Assembly: GCA_022376515.1 (NCBI GenBank)
Contig: WTXI01000155.1
Location: 1-64,000 of the forward strand
Length of the DNA stretch: 64,000 nt
DNA from: Lactifluus volemus
Lineage: Eukaryota; Basidiomycota; Agaricomycetes; Russulales; Russulaceae
Direction: 5' to 3'
The position numbers and the translations under genes are program-made. Positions 37,376 to 48,864 of this stretch are shown here, piece by piece. The notes under the pieces were generated by a model. The model was not told where the DNA came from, did no database searches, and was given only the letters and a program-made list of their open reading frames with translations. Within the stretch, counting starts at the first letter, position 1, and the number at the start of each line of letters is the position of its first letter.

Positions 37376-39192
37376 ATGCCCTCCGAACAACTTAAGATCG
37401 CAGCCCTCACAGACTACCGTGAGCCTCACCTTGGGTTGACTTGGATATCGTTCTCATCTAGCTTCACAGTGACAATAGTCAAGGTACTACTTTTCATGGA
37501 TGGGATGAAGATGTATGTACTAGGACATCTTTTCATCGACCTTGCAGATATTTATCTTACGCCTCTCGTCGAACAACTAGGTGGAACATCCTGGGGAACT
37601 TGGACTTTGACTTGATGCTCATAAAGCGTAATCCCCCACCATGGCCAGGTCGAGTGCGTGCTGGAGATGAATAGTTGTGCAAATGCGAGCTCACAGGTTG
37701 GCATAGATATACTTGGCCGAACGTGCCGCCAGCCTGGCGTGTGCTATCTCTTATTTAGTGGGACTGAATGTGGCAAATCAAATCCACTGTCAGGCACGTC
37801 ACCTCTGTCATCACATCTCATACAATTCCTTACCTAGATTCTCCCCTGTTCATCAGGCATGGATATCCACGGCTTTTGTCAGTTTCATGACAGCGTTCCA
37901 TACCTCCTTAAACATATCTCACTGTTTCTCAGTTTTTCCCTCTCCTCGAGCTTGAGCTCGCGATGATCCTCATTGCTGTTCGCGTGTAGGTTTTCCCGTG
38001 GTGGCTCTTCGCTTCAGGCCCGGACTCATGCATCCGTCTAACCAAGGATCGCGATATGGAAGTGTGCCACCGCCAGTTTGGTTATTATGGCCGTGACGCT
38101 CTCAATGCACTCGATTGCTGCCATCTATCGTTTGTTGACTATCACTCTATCGCCAATCAAGTACTAAAACGTGGCATTTTCTCACAGTTTTGACTGGAGT
38201 ACGTGTTTGACCCAATTCATCCTGGGAAACAATTTCGAGCCACCCGATCCCATTTCTTTCACTGTAGGTCCGCGCATTCTGGGAGCCCGGCGAACCTTAC
38301 AGGGGCTGTGTGGTATACACAACGACGCGTGAGCATCTCCTCGTGATGTCAGTCGTGACGATGTGGGCGTATGCAATTCTCCTCATCTCAATGCTCGTTG
38401 GCCTTTTGCGTCACCAAAAGCATGAACGGATATTTGGAGTTTGGCCCATACTTTTCAATCACGTACCGTGTTCCCCACTATAGCCCTTTGGACCTGACCT
38501 AACCTATCCAATTGTATAGGGGTGGTTGTGGCTTGCACTGGCAGTGGCGGCTGAGCTGCCAACTCTGGTACGTGTTTTACCACTCAGCACTGAGTTGTTC
38601 TCGTCACTCATCTGGAACAGATTCTTGTCCTGGCTGATGTCAAACGTAAGTGGCACATCTTTAAAGCTTCACCGTTTTACTTAATCAAACGGGGTTCTTT
38701 GAAGCATCGATCCATTTGGTGCGTGGCGTTCTCTCACCAGGTTCTCTCAAGCGTCTAAAACTCGATCGTAGCTGCTTCAAGTCCCGAGAGGTGAGATTTT
38801 CTTCGCGCGAGCAAGTCATTCTCTGCTCATGACACCCTGAAATTTTCAGTGGTAATTGCGTGAGTTCTGCCTCTGTTTCTGGCCTTCCACGGTGGCCGCC
38901 TGACCGTTCACGGTAACAGATCCCTTGGCACGACCGCGATGTTTCGGGCCCTCTATAACTATCAGAGGCAGTACGCTCGTTTTGTCTCGTGTCTTTGAGT
39001 TCTTAGCCAACATATTGCCCTTTCAGGGATCGGAGAGGAGGACCCTCCGATATTCTACGGCTCAGAAGTGGTTCAGGATCTTCTTCACGGCCCAGTGGTG
39101 GCATTGGCAGCCACGATCTCAAGGTTTCCGTAAACTCATCGACGGTAGCGTATACCGATTCGTATTGCCCTAACTTGAAGGAAGGTCCTTAG
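37376..39192 (+). CDS. multi-pass membrane protein A, 16 exons
   Basis: Basidiomycete integral membrane protein of unknown function, recognised by its typical blocks. Spliced model of 313 residues: 37376-37418, 37470-37512, 37581-37653, 37707-37793, 37857-37877, 37933-37985, 38047-38129, 38188-38198, 38268-38462, 38520-38567, 38621-38645, 38705-38718, 38772-38790, 38850-38859, 38920-38970, 39027-39192. The sum is divisible by three. Reading: DYLTIVKVLLFMDGMKMWNI, LAERAASLACAISYLVGLNV, IHCQAWISTAF, ELELAMILIAVRVIAIWK, VRAFWEPGEPYRGC, a long hydrophobic exon, GWLWLALAVAAELPTL, then micro-exons of 14, 19 and 10 bases (SIHLLLQVPRVVIA), and SLGTTAMFRALYNY, with a soluble tail containing HDLKVSVNSSTVAYTD. 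About seven hydrophobic helices. Intron 4 is GC-AG (37794-37856). Genes B and C share the exon pattern, which supports every border. Confidence 0.8.
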
Positions 39193-42166
39193 GTTATGCT
39201 TTGGTACATCCCTGGTCAGATTCTGAGGTTGTATGCTGCGCGATATGTCTACTCTGAGTGTTTGTTCGGTCTATTTGCGTTCGATTTGCGTTCGCGAAAT
39301 AGAAGTTGCAGGTTTCTTGGTGTAAAACCGGATTGCGCTTGTGATGAAGACGACGACTATATGTACAGAATTCACAAAATAGTATACTCACCCAGCTCTC
39401 GCTATCCGAGCTGACTGTGGGTAGATCCATAGAGTTATCGGATAATCTGCTTTTTAACGTACCAGTGTTGCCACCGGGATAGATGGACACCACTGTATCA
39501 TGATCCTTCCTGACCTGTTTGCAAACGCCCTGTCACTCTGTCTAGCCAAATGGAAAATTGTTGAGGCGTTGAGGTTGGTCATCGTCAAAACGAATTGGCG
39601 CCACCCGTTGCCATTTTCGATCATCATGTGACAAGGCTCACACGAACACGCGATCCTGCGGAGTCGTCCGCGGTTTTCGGTCCTAGGCAATGTCTGACAA
39701 TAGGTGATTGTCTACTGTACTTGACGACCTTACAAAATTAAGATGGGGATCATCAGAATTGTGAGTACAATAAAACGTGAGGCCATGTAGTTTTGCTCTT
39801 AAATCCGAGTGGTCTCACACAATTCCTATCAGTATCCGAGTCACACCATAGAAAGGTATTTGTATTGAGGGTGTCTAAGTTATTTTGACAGGTACGCAAG
39901 CAAGTACGACAAAATGGATACGGGGTGTTGATGAAGCTCTACAAACCATTTGGTGTGTTTGTGCAGCGGGACAGAAAATTAGTGTACTGTACAGCAAAAG
40001 AAGTTCACATCCCGCTGTTGAATACCAGGTCGATGAAATGGACTGCATCCGAGCGTTTTGTAATGGATTCGATGTTTCAAGTAAATTCAAGTCACTGCAG
40101 CGACGGTGACGCTCCAAATCGTCGCACGTCTAGAATGAAGCTTGGAATATAGAGACAGTAGAGTAATCACAGTTTTCCCGCAAGCTAATGATACTGCTAA
40201 TGATGCATGAGAAATAATGTATTTAAAGGATGATGGATTCTAACGTTGCACACGAGAACTAAGGGTACCAAATGAACAGCAAGAGGAACGAGGTTCAGTC
40301 GTTGGGGTAAAGGATTGAGTATGAAGGGGCGAGGCTTTTCTCATTTCTGATGAGATGAAAGGGTGTTGATAATCTGGAACGTTTGTTGGGGCACGCACGA
40401 AGTCGCATGTTTTACTGTGCCCGGGCCGGGTCTTGTCCGTGCCCACGTTGGCTTACAACTCGAACAGAAAAAAAGATTTCTGTTTCTATGGCACGCACTT
40501 GCTCATACATACACCGAAGTTGGTATTTTATTTGCAATTTGGTCGTCGTACTATAAATATACGATAACCGATCAAATCGGCAGGTTTCATCTCACCAAGA
40601 ACTTGTGAACTATTCTGCCGACTGAGCCCGTCTCTCAGGCCAAAGCATCATGATTGACACTGGTTTGTGCTTCTTTCTAGTGTAGATGAATCTTGTCCCT
40701 CCAGTGCCTCCAGTGTGTCGTTGTTTCTATCTGTCGAGCAGGGATTTCGTGGATATTTTTAAATTACAGTGCGTCTCCGCCGTGCTTACTTTTTACTGAT
40801 GACCACTCCCCTGAGCGTTTTATTCCACGCTACGAATATTTCAGGTTTTTTTCTCCACGGAGAAGTCCAAGAAGAATTTGATGTGCTTTTTTACTGATCA
40901 GAGTGGTGTAATGGCTCAGATGGGCTCAGATCCAAGTGAAAAAGATGTTCAGCTCCTGCATTGAACTTTGAACGTCGAAATGGCGTGCTAATCCCTAAAT
41001 AGGTCCCATGCATCAGCCTTTTGAGGTTAGGGCTATTTTTGCTCGCTTCCAACTCGAGACCCGCTTATATCCTTATCCGCAATCAGCGTGGTGGATCTTG
41101 TGTTACAAGATAGTCCTCACCACGTTCCTTCTTGTGGTCTCCGCACACAACCCTCGTCGGTTCCACCTCTTGAGGCCCCCTTACAAATGATCTGCCAGTG
41201 GTATTGCAAATTATCTTTTTAACCTTCACCACGCCTCCACCACAACCTGTCTTCACCTCGTGAGATCTATTTTACTCATGTAATCATCTTGCGCCCTAGG
41301 GGTTTGGGAGGACCTCGCTCATCTTTCAGAATAGAGTTCTGGGATCCGCGGGGTGTGATACCTCAAGTGACACACCCTCGGCGACAGAAAACCTAGCACC
41401 AATGGCACGAGGAAGAAAAGCGTGACCCAAGCACCTACCGAGGATCACCAAATAGTCCACACAGCACATCGGCAATACAGTGTACAATTTCTAATGGAGT
41501 ATTTACGGCTGTGGACGAGAACACTTCGGCTTCCAAGTTGAGTCACTTTCCCCATTCGGCAGTACCCCACGTCTACGACCGGCATCTGAACGGCCCTTCG
41601 CGCACTGCCACGAGGTGATTGCGCGCCCGGGATTCGTAGTCGAGGCTGGTGCTCGCATGATGTCCGTTCTGCGCTAACCTCAATACCGTCACTGAGCTAG
41701 GGATCCTCTGCAATTTTATTAGTACGGATCGACGTACAGCTCGATCATGACGTGGGCCCTGGTTATCTGATTAATTATGCCTTCCGTAAGGAGCAGTACC
41801 TTCTGCTCATTTTTCTTCAAACATGCAAGTAGCCACACTCGGAACTAGATGCTCATGGTGGATCGGCGTTATTTAGCTGAAAATGACTTATCGACCTCCT
41901 CGCATCAGCCAGAAATGCGAGGATCAAACCATCCACCGATTTAGGTGTTAAAAATACTCCCGAGTGCGTTCATGATAACGGGATGCTTCCTCGGCTTCTA
42001 CTCTTTGAGCGCATCTTGTCGTAATTGCTTCCTGTTACGCCGCTAAATCTTAGGTTATCGCATCAGAGATGGGTGTTTTGTAGCCCATATTAACCCAGAC
42101 TGACTTAGGGTTGTGGCCCAGGGTTAGTACTTCACTCTCCCCTCCGTTCAAAGGATCCTATATCAA
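39193..42166. other. spacer between membrane genes A and B
   Basis: No recognised gene. A minus-strand frame near 39.4-39.7 kb (VSIYPGGNTGTLKSRLSDNS) looks protein-like but stands alone. The last 250 bases share a block (TTGAGCGCAT..TTGTC..TAAT..C..TCCTGTTACGCCGC, about 42008-42048) with the region upstream of gene C (about 48714-48754), so the duplicated unit included the promoter side. Confidence 0.4.
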
Positions 42167-43991
42167 ATGGATCAGGCTGTGAATCTCTCCCTTAAGGACT
42201 TTGGTGAGTCTGTCTTTGCGATGTCTTTGACATATACATTTCATCCAGCTTTACAGTGACCGTAGTCAAAGCGTTGCATTTCATCGATGGAGTCAAGGTG
42301 TACGTAGGGTTTCTTCCTGAACCTTGTGAGAGTTTATTCATCGCTTGCGGCATCTAAATAGCTGGAATATCCTCTCAAATTTGGACTTTGACTGGAGGCT
42401 CCTCCATCGCAAACCTGCGACGTCATGGCCGAGCATCGTACGTGGTAGCAATACAAAGCTGTGTCGTAGAGCCCTCATGAGCCCTAATAGGTATACTTGG
42501 CAGAACGTCTAGCTAGCCTGGCGTGCGCCGTGTCCTTCTTGGTCGGACTGAACGTATCATCACAGATCAATTGCCAGGTACGTGGCCTCTACGCACTTCC
42601 GGGTCATGCATCTTCCTGAATGTACTCTTTTCTAGACTTGGATATCGACATCATTCGTCAGTTTTCGTGCTAGAGCCTCCTCTCGTCTACCCTGTCTGAT
42701 TGTTCCTCAGTCGTTCCCTCTGATCGAGCTGGAGCTCGCATTGGTGCTCATTGCTGGCCGTGTGTAGGTTCTGTTTCCGTCACTTTAGATCGTGTCTAGT
42801 CACCTGATCTGATTCGTCAAGGATCGCAATATGGCAGTGCTCTAACTTGATCACCTTCCTCATCACGATGACACTTTCGATGCACATGGTTGCCTCCGTG
42901 TACTGTTCGTTGACCAATCCTCTGTCACCGATTGAGAGCTAATGCGGATATTCTTGTTGTAGTATTGAGCGGAGTACGTTTGTCTCATCCAATCTTCTCT
43001 CGCCAAGAAAAGGCATCAAGAAACTTACTGTACACCGCCTATTGCATCTCTTGCACTGTAGATCCGCGCAGCATGGAATCCTGGCCCAGAATATTACACG
43101 GGCTGTGTAATATATACGACCCGGAGCCATCTCCTCCTGATGTCCGTCGTGACCATTGGGGCGTATGCAATTCTCCTCATCACCATGCTCTTCGGACTTC
43201 TACGCCAACGACAATCACGATCGTTTGGGGTTTGGACCTTACTTTTTCATCAAGTACGGTGCTCGATCACTCCAGATTCTTTGGGTCTGACCTGCCTGCG
43301 TCGTGTCTAGGGTTGGATATGGTTTGCGTTGGCTGTGGCGGCTGAGGTGCCTACTCTAGTGCGTGCAATCTCACGAAAGCTCTTCCTCACCACTCACCCG
43401 GAACCAGGTTATGGTCCTGGCTAACGTCAATCGTAAGTTGCAAACCCTTAAGCTCCTCCACACTACTCAAGTTGCGGCTCCACTCTAGAGTCACTCCATT
43501 TGGTGCGTAGCCATCCCACTCTGTGGGTTCTCTATCTGTAGTCTGAACTCGCTTGCAGCTACTTCAAGTGCCAAGAGGTGAGCCTTTTGCGTGAGCTGTC
43601 CTTTGTGTTTTTACTTTGCATTCAACTGCGAATGTCAGTGGTGATTGCGTGAGTTTTTGTTGAGAATTTATATCCCATCTAAGATGACTCGTTGATGTCT
43701 TATCGCCACAGATCCCTTGGTACGACCGCAATGTTCCGGGTCCTCTACAACTACCCGAATGAACAGTACGCTCTCATCTCAGAGACCCCGCAGGCAACCC
43801 TAATGACGACGTGTTCTGGTTTCAGAGAGACGAGAAGGCCCACCTATCGGATGCCAATTAAAGCCAATACAAACCGGGCTTCTGCATCCACATCACGGCA
43901 ACTTTCAGATCTCAAAGTATCCGTAGTGACTTCTACAACAACCGGTGGGCCCGAGGATATGAATGACCTGAAAGATCTTGAAAGGGTGTAA
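42167..43991 (+). CDS. multi-pass membrane protein B, 16 exons
   Basis: Close paralog of genes A and C. Exon 1 (42167-42203) reads MDQAVNLSLKDF and splices to TVVKALHFIDGVKVWNILSN. Further blocks are LAERLASLACAVSFLVGLNV, INCQTWISTSF, IELELALVLIAGRVIAIW, the 11-base micro-exon TATTGAGCGGA, IRAAWNPGPEYYTGCVIY, AYAILLITMLFGLLRQRQ, GWIWFALAVAAEVPTL, then micro-exons of 14 (AGTCACTCCATTTG), 19 and 10 bases, and SLGTTAMFRVLYNYPNEQ. A GTACGC..TTTCAG intron precedes the last exon, which ends DMNDLKDLERV. Every exon has the same phase as in gene A. No stop or frameshift is visible, so the gene looks intact. Function unknown; the duplicate arrangement suggests lineage-specific expansion. Confidence 0.8.
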
Positions 43992-44514
43992 GGAAATGTT
44001 TTCCCACATGTCACCGCTATGCCGTCGTAAGTTCAAAGATAGGACAGTACAATAGTAAAATGCTTCGTTCTACCGTATTTATTTTCTGTCGTGTATCCAG
44101 TATGCCCGAGATTGGTCTCCTCCACTGCAGATATCGAAGTCTTTGGATATAAAATATCAAAACCAACCATTGTCGTATATAGCAGCCTGAGAATTATGTA
44201 CAAGATCCAGCCGAAGAACGAAAATTTGTACTGTAACTTCCGAGTTACCAAAATTCTGATCACCCAGCTAGTACTCTTTTGGAATCCCAGTCCCAGAATC
44301 AAAAAAAGCATCACGATGAAGTCGACTCGGAGACGCGGAACTTCTTGGCTATGTCGAGCGCACTGTGAATTGTGTACGTTCGGTAAAATACGGTCCGTAG
44401 ACACCGCTGCACCGCCCACGGCGGAGAAGCCCGATTAGGGTCTGGGAGGACCGCGACCAACTGGGCGCTGAGCGGAAAAGCAACAGGTTTGCCGTCGACA
44501 CCCTCTTTTTCTTC

Positions 44515-46655
44515 ATGGTCTTTGCTAGCCACCAAGATGACTACAAAACTTCAAAAGAGTCTTTTGTTTCTGGTATGACCGGCTCTACGATTTCTCATGT
44601 TAACATGATATCCCTCGTGGGCTTCGTACGTCCTACCGTCCTCTATATCCCTTCATGCTCACAACAACACACTTACAAGATCTCTCTGGCCCTGCACTCT
44701 GCCATTCGCTTGCGATTCCCACCGCCCAAGCTATTCCATTTCCTCTCTGAATGGCTTGTCCTCGTCCTTCCCCTCCTCCTCTCCATAACCATCTTCGCCG
44801 AACGCCCAGGCACATTATCTGCCGCTCTTTTCCTCCCCACGGCGTTTCTCTATTTCTTCTTTCCACTATATGAGTCGGGGACTCCTCTCCCATCCGGCGG
44901 CGTTGTCCTTGAGTCTCCCACGTCAGACCGCCGCAACCCGAGTCCCCAAAGCGACAAATACAGTCAGCAGAAAGCATCTCCAGCCGAGGAGCTCGGGGCT
45001 ACCCATCTGTCCGCACTAAGCACATACCGCGCGCACATGATGCTCATGACCATTCTGGCTATCCTCGCGGTCGACTTTCCCATATTTCCACGCGCGTTAG
45101 CCAAGTGCGAGACCTACGGTGTTTCTCTCGTACGTTTTCCTTTTCCTATGTATATCGTTACTTCCCATGGCGTCAACCATAGATGGACATGGGCGTTGGC
45201 ACGTTTGTGTTTTCGCAAGGAATCGTGTCTGCCATTCCACTCATCAAAAATCCAAAATATTTGAGAGTGTCACCTGTACGGGAAGTTGCTTCTGTGCTCC
45301 GAAAATGCGCGCCTATACTGGCGCTTGGTCTAGTCCGTGTGATATTGGTGAAAGGTACACAATATCCGGTGAGCTGCCCGTGCTCATCTTCTATTGAAAC
45401 TGGATGGGATGCTGACCAAACACTAAGGAGCATGTCACAGAATACGGCGTCCATTGGAACTTCTTTTTAACACTGGCTTTGATACCAGTGTTGCGAGTCT
45501 TCCTACACCCACTGATTCCAAGCATGCCCATATCATTACTCGGGCTTCTCGTGGCCTTAGGTACGTGACACGGATACATTGGCGTGACTCTATTCATCCT
45601 CTCGCTGAGATAGTACACCAGCTTTCTCTTTCTGCCGGCTTCATGTCCTACGTCCTCAACGCGCCACGACAAACGCTCATTAGTGCTAATAAGGAAGGTC
45701 TGGTCTCTCTCCCAGGTAACTAAAGCTTTTCTTTCTTCCCGGAATCGATCGTCCTGATACTCATTCTGGGGATGAGGATATCTTGCGATCCATCTGCTCG
45801 GTTTATCCACGGGGACCCTCGTATTACCCCACTCTCCTTCCTATTTCCGCCGGCAACAGGTGGCTTCGCGGAGAAGACGCGATAGCAATGATGGTACACG
45901 CAGCGACCCAGCAACGATCACTCAAAAGCGAGTGTCTACGCCTGTACACCGTGAGAACGACAAGACTGCTACGGAGCTGTTCTCATACGCAGTCATCTAT
46001 TGGACGCTTTTTGGCGTCAGTAGATATTTCAACATCGGTGGACCCGGTGTCTCACGCCGTCTTGTATGTCCTTGTCCCTTCTGCTATGCTAATGGTCGCC
46101 AACTCTAAGCTGATATCTCGACTTGTGAACAGGTGAACCTACCTTACATCGCATGGGTCGCAGCATTCAATACAACAATCCTGCTGTCGTACCTGCTTTT
46201 GGACCTTGCATTTTTCCCAACCCCGCTTGCCAAGAGTACCTATTCACCCGTCTCGGGTCTCAAAGTCGTTCGTCAGCCAAGTAGCAGAAGTGTCGTTTCT
46301 CCAACCAGGGCTGTGCCCTTTCCCCCTTCCGTACCACCAGGGTCGCCGACGACGCCGACTCAGGGACCTTGTCCTATGCCGCCTCCCGTGCTGCTTGATG
46401 CGATCAACCGTAATTCGCTGGCAGTCTTCCTCATTGTTCGTTTCCCCTCCCCTCCCTTTCTATTGGTATATGTGTATGCTGATGATCTGGCGTGGAACGG
46501 CATGGCAGGCGAACGTGGCGACAGGGGCAGTGAACCTGTGGATGCAGACGATGTACGCGTCCGATGGACTTGCAATGGGGGTGCTAGCCGCGTACGCGTT
46601 CGGTGTGTGTGCGTTCGCGTGGGCAATGCGAGGTCAGCGGGTGTTGAAATTGTAG
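44515..46655 (+). CDS. GWT1: GPI-anchored wall transfer protein 1 (inositol acyltransferase)
   Basis: GWT1 (PIG-W in animals) acylates the inositol of glucosaminyl-phosphatidylinositol in the endoplasmic reticulum membrane, an early step in GPI-anchor synthesis that fungi need for cell-wall mannoproteins. Eight exons: 44515-44625, 44680-45129, 45183-45368, 45428-45560, 45614-45715, 45777-46063, 46133-46435, 46509-46655, giving 572 residues with no interruption. Family blocks in order: [160 protein letters not shown]. About 11-13 hydrophobic helices. Length and order fit fungal GWT1. The upstream ATG is used because the frame is closed to the next ATG. It sits between paralogous membrane genes B and C but is unrelated to them. 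Confidence 0.95.
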
Positions 46656-48864
46656 AGTTATAACCAGTCGATCCTGCTGCCGCCGGGACGTAGATATAGG
46701 CAAAGTTTGGTTCCGGTGAGTGTGCATCTAGCATAGTCAGATTGCGCATCGGGATCATGCCTGTGAGTTCGAGACGGGCGGATTCAGAGTGAGATTTCAA
46801 ATGCGGGTGCGGCGGAATCAAGAGCGGGATTATAGCAGCTACTCTGTCATCGTACAAGTCTTTCAATAAATACATTTCCGTCCCGTAACTACTATGCGCG
46901 TCCAAAGCGTCAAGAGCGGGCCTGAAGGCAAAGCTATAAACACGGCGGAGGCAGGTCAAGAGGGAAGTGGGAGGCACTAGAAGTGAAATAATCAGACAGC
47001 AAAAGAGCACAAGGCTCTCCCGCCCGAAATCGAAAATGGGCGTAAGACCATGACCATAAGACAAGACCGAGAGGAACGGAAGAATTTAAAACGTTCTCGA
47101 ATGCCGCGCGAGGCGTCCCAGTGGTACGCACGCGACTGGTGGGTCTGGTGATGGTACCGACGTCGCTGGCATTACCGAGTGAACAAGACAACACAAGGTG
47201 GGCTAAAAGTCGAAAAGGAAAATCGAGAGAAATGGGGCACGGCGTGGGATCGATCGATGAATTGAAAAGGGACATCGCCAAAGAGGTCGCATCAATAAAG
47301 TGGTAGCTAGCCGCTAATTGAACTTACTACTCGAGGTCACAAATAACCGAAAGTGGCGCACGCGACAGAACAAAGGAATGTACAAACTTATTGAGAAACT
47401 TTGAGAGAGGGACGAAGCTGCGATTTCGGGGTGTTACAAAAAAGTGACTTTGACGCCCTACAGTACGGATGAGCTTCTCTGGCCGTCCCGATGGATGGCC
47501 AAATCTGCAAGTTGGCCTACGCCTTGCACATTGGCGCAGATCGGGCGTGTATTCCATCATTTGAATGGGTCGATCATTTTTCTTCGCTGAGTGAAAATGT
47601 TTTCTACCAGTTCCTTGAGCGCTGAGCAGGCGGCCAGATGTTACGAAGGGTTGAGACCTAGCCGGAGTTACTCGAAGCCTGCTTTCCCCATGCTAATAAG
47701 ATATTGCAATGCGCTCTCGTGGATCAAATTGGTCTTGCTCCTCGGCGCACAGCAAACTTGAACATGCCACTGTTTGGATGCGCGCTATACTATATATGTA
47801 CATTACTCTCACGGTCGCATGGCATATTTCGGAAGCCACTTGGAAGCGTGTCTTCCTTCAGTACTCTCATTTATTTCTGCATTCCGTTAGTCACTGCTGT
47901 CCGAGTCGAGCTCTCGCCGCAACGTACAGTATCACAGGAAACAGGGATTTGCCTCGGCCAACCTGGAGCTATCCGGAGCTATCCGAGCGTACATGTTCCC
48001 TGCTGAGTCATGCAGGGGGCGTGCTGTACTCAAACGATTTCCTCTCCGAAATCACCTTCCAGTGATTAGCTGTGCCAGTTGCCGAAGTGGTGCGGTATAC
48101 GTGTTGCGTTGCGTTTCTGTTTGCATATCATTGAATGTATGCCCGAAGGCGCACAGGTGAGTTGAAGAGTAGATATGGGGGTGATTTGTGTTTCTTTAAA
48201 TACATTCCTGACCTCTAAACGTAGTGTAGTACGGGTGTTAAGGTAAAGCTCGACTATTCGGACATGAGGGCTGTGTGACTCTGCACCCGACCGAGCCTGA
48301 GGCGTCCGCGGAGAGCCAGCTGCGCAGCCCACCTTACATCATCAACAGGGATTCACCAACCTACCGGAACCGCACAGCCAGGAGCTAGGCCATATCCAAA
48401 CATTCTGGTGGCGACCTTATCCAATTCAAGTCGCGGTTTGGGCCTTGTCAAACGTAATCGAGAAATCACGATGACCGAGGCTGACCGACGTTGACTAACT
48501 CAGGACCAGCCTACTCTTAAGGAATCGATGGACTAGCACAACGTTTCAGCTGCCTGTATTACCGTAGGGACCGCACAGGCTACGGAGATGGCTCAATGTC
48601 CGTAATCTACCTTCCCCATGGATATGATTTCCTACTATCCATCCTTAGAGCTTAGAGCGCCAGGGTCAGCCGATGTGGCATCATGCCACTGCCACATGAT
48701 GCGTCCGACTCGGTTGAGCGCATATTGTCATAATGCCTTCTTGTTACGCCGCGGTATCATCCAATTGTATAGACGATGGGCGTCTATTCTAGGTTATATC
48801 AATCCCCCTGATTTCACTGTTTAGCCGCAATCGTCTCCCCTTCTCTCAAAGAACCTTACATTGT
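46656..48864. other. spacer between GWT1 and membrane gene C
   Basis: Minus-strand frames at 46360-47281 run antisense to the GWT1 3' end and its flank. I do not call them because no domain, start context or splice pattern supports them. The block shared with the upstream region of gene B lies at about 48714-48754. Nothing else is recognised. Confidence 0.4.

Noticed and set aside
46360..47281. Overlapping minus-strand open frames of 234 and 115 codons antisense to the GWT1 3' end
   Set aside because: They overlap confirmed GWT1 coding exons, switch frames and show no domain or splice logic. They are most likely antisense shadows.
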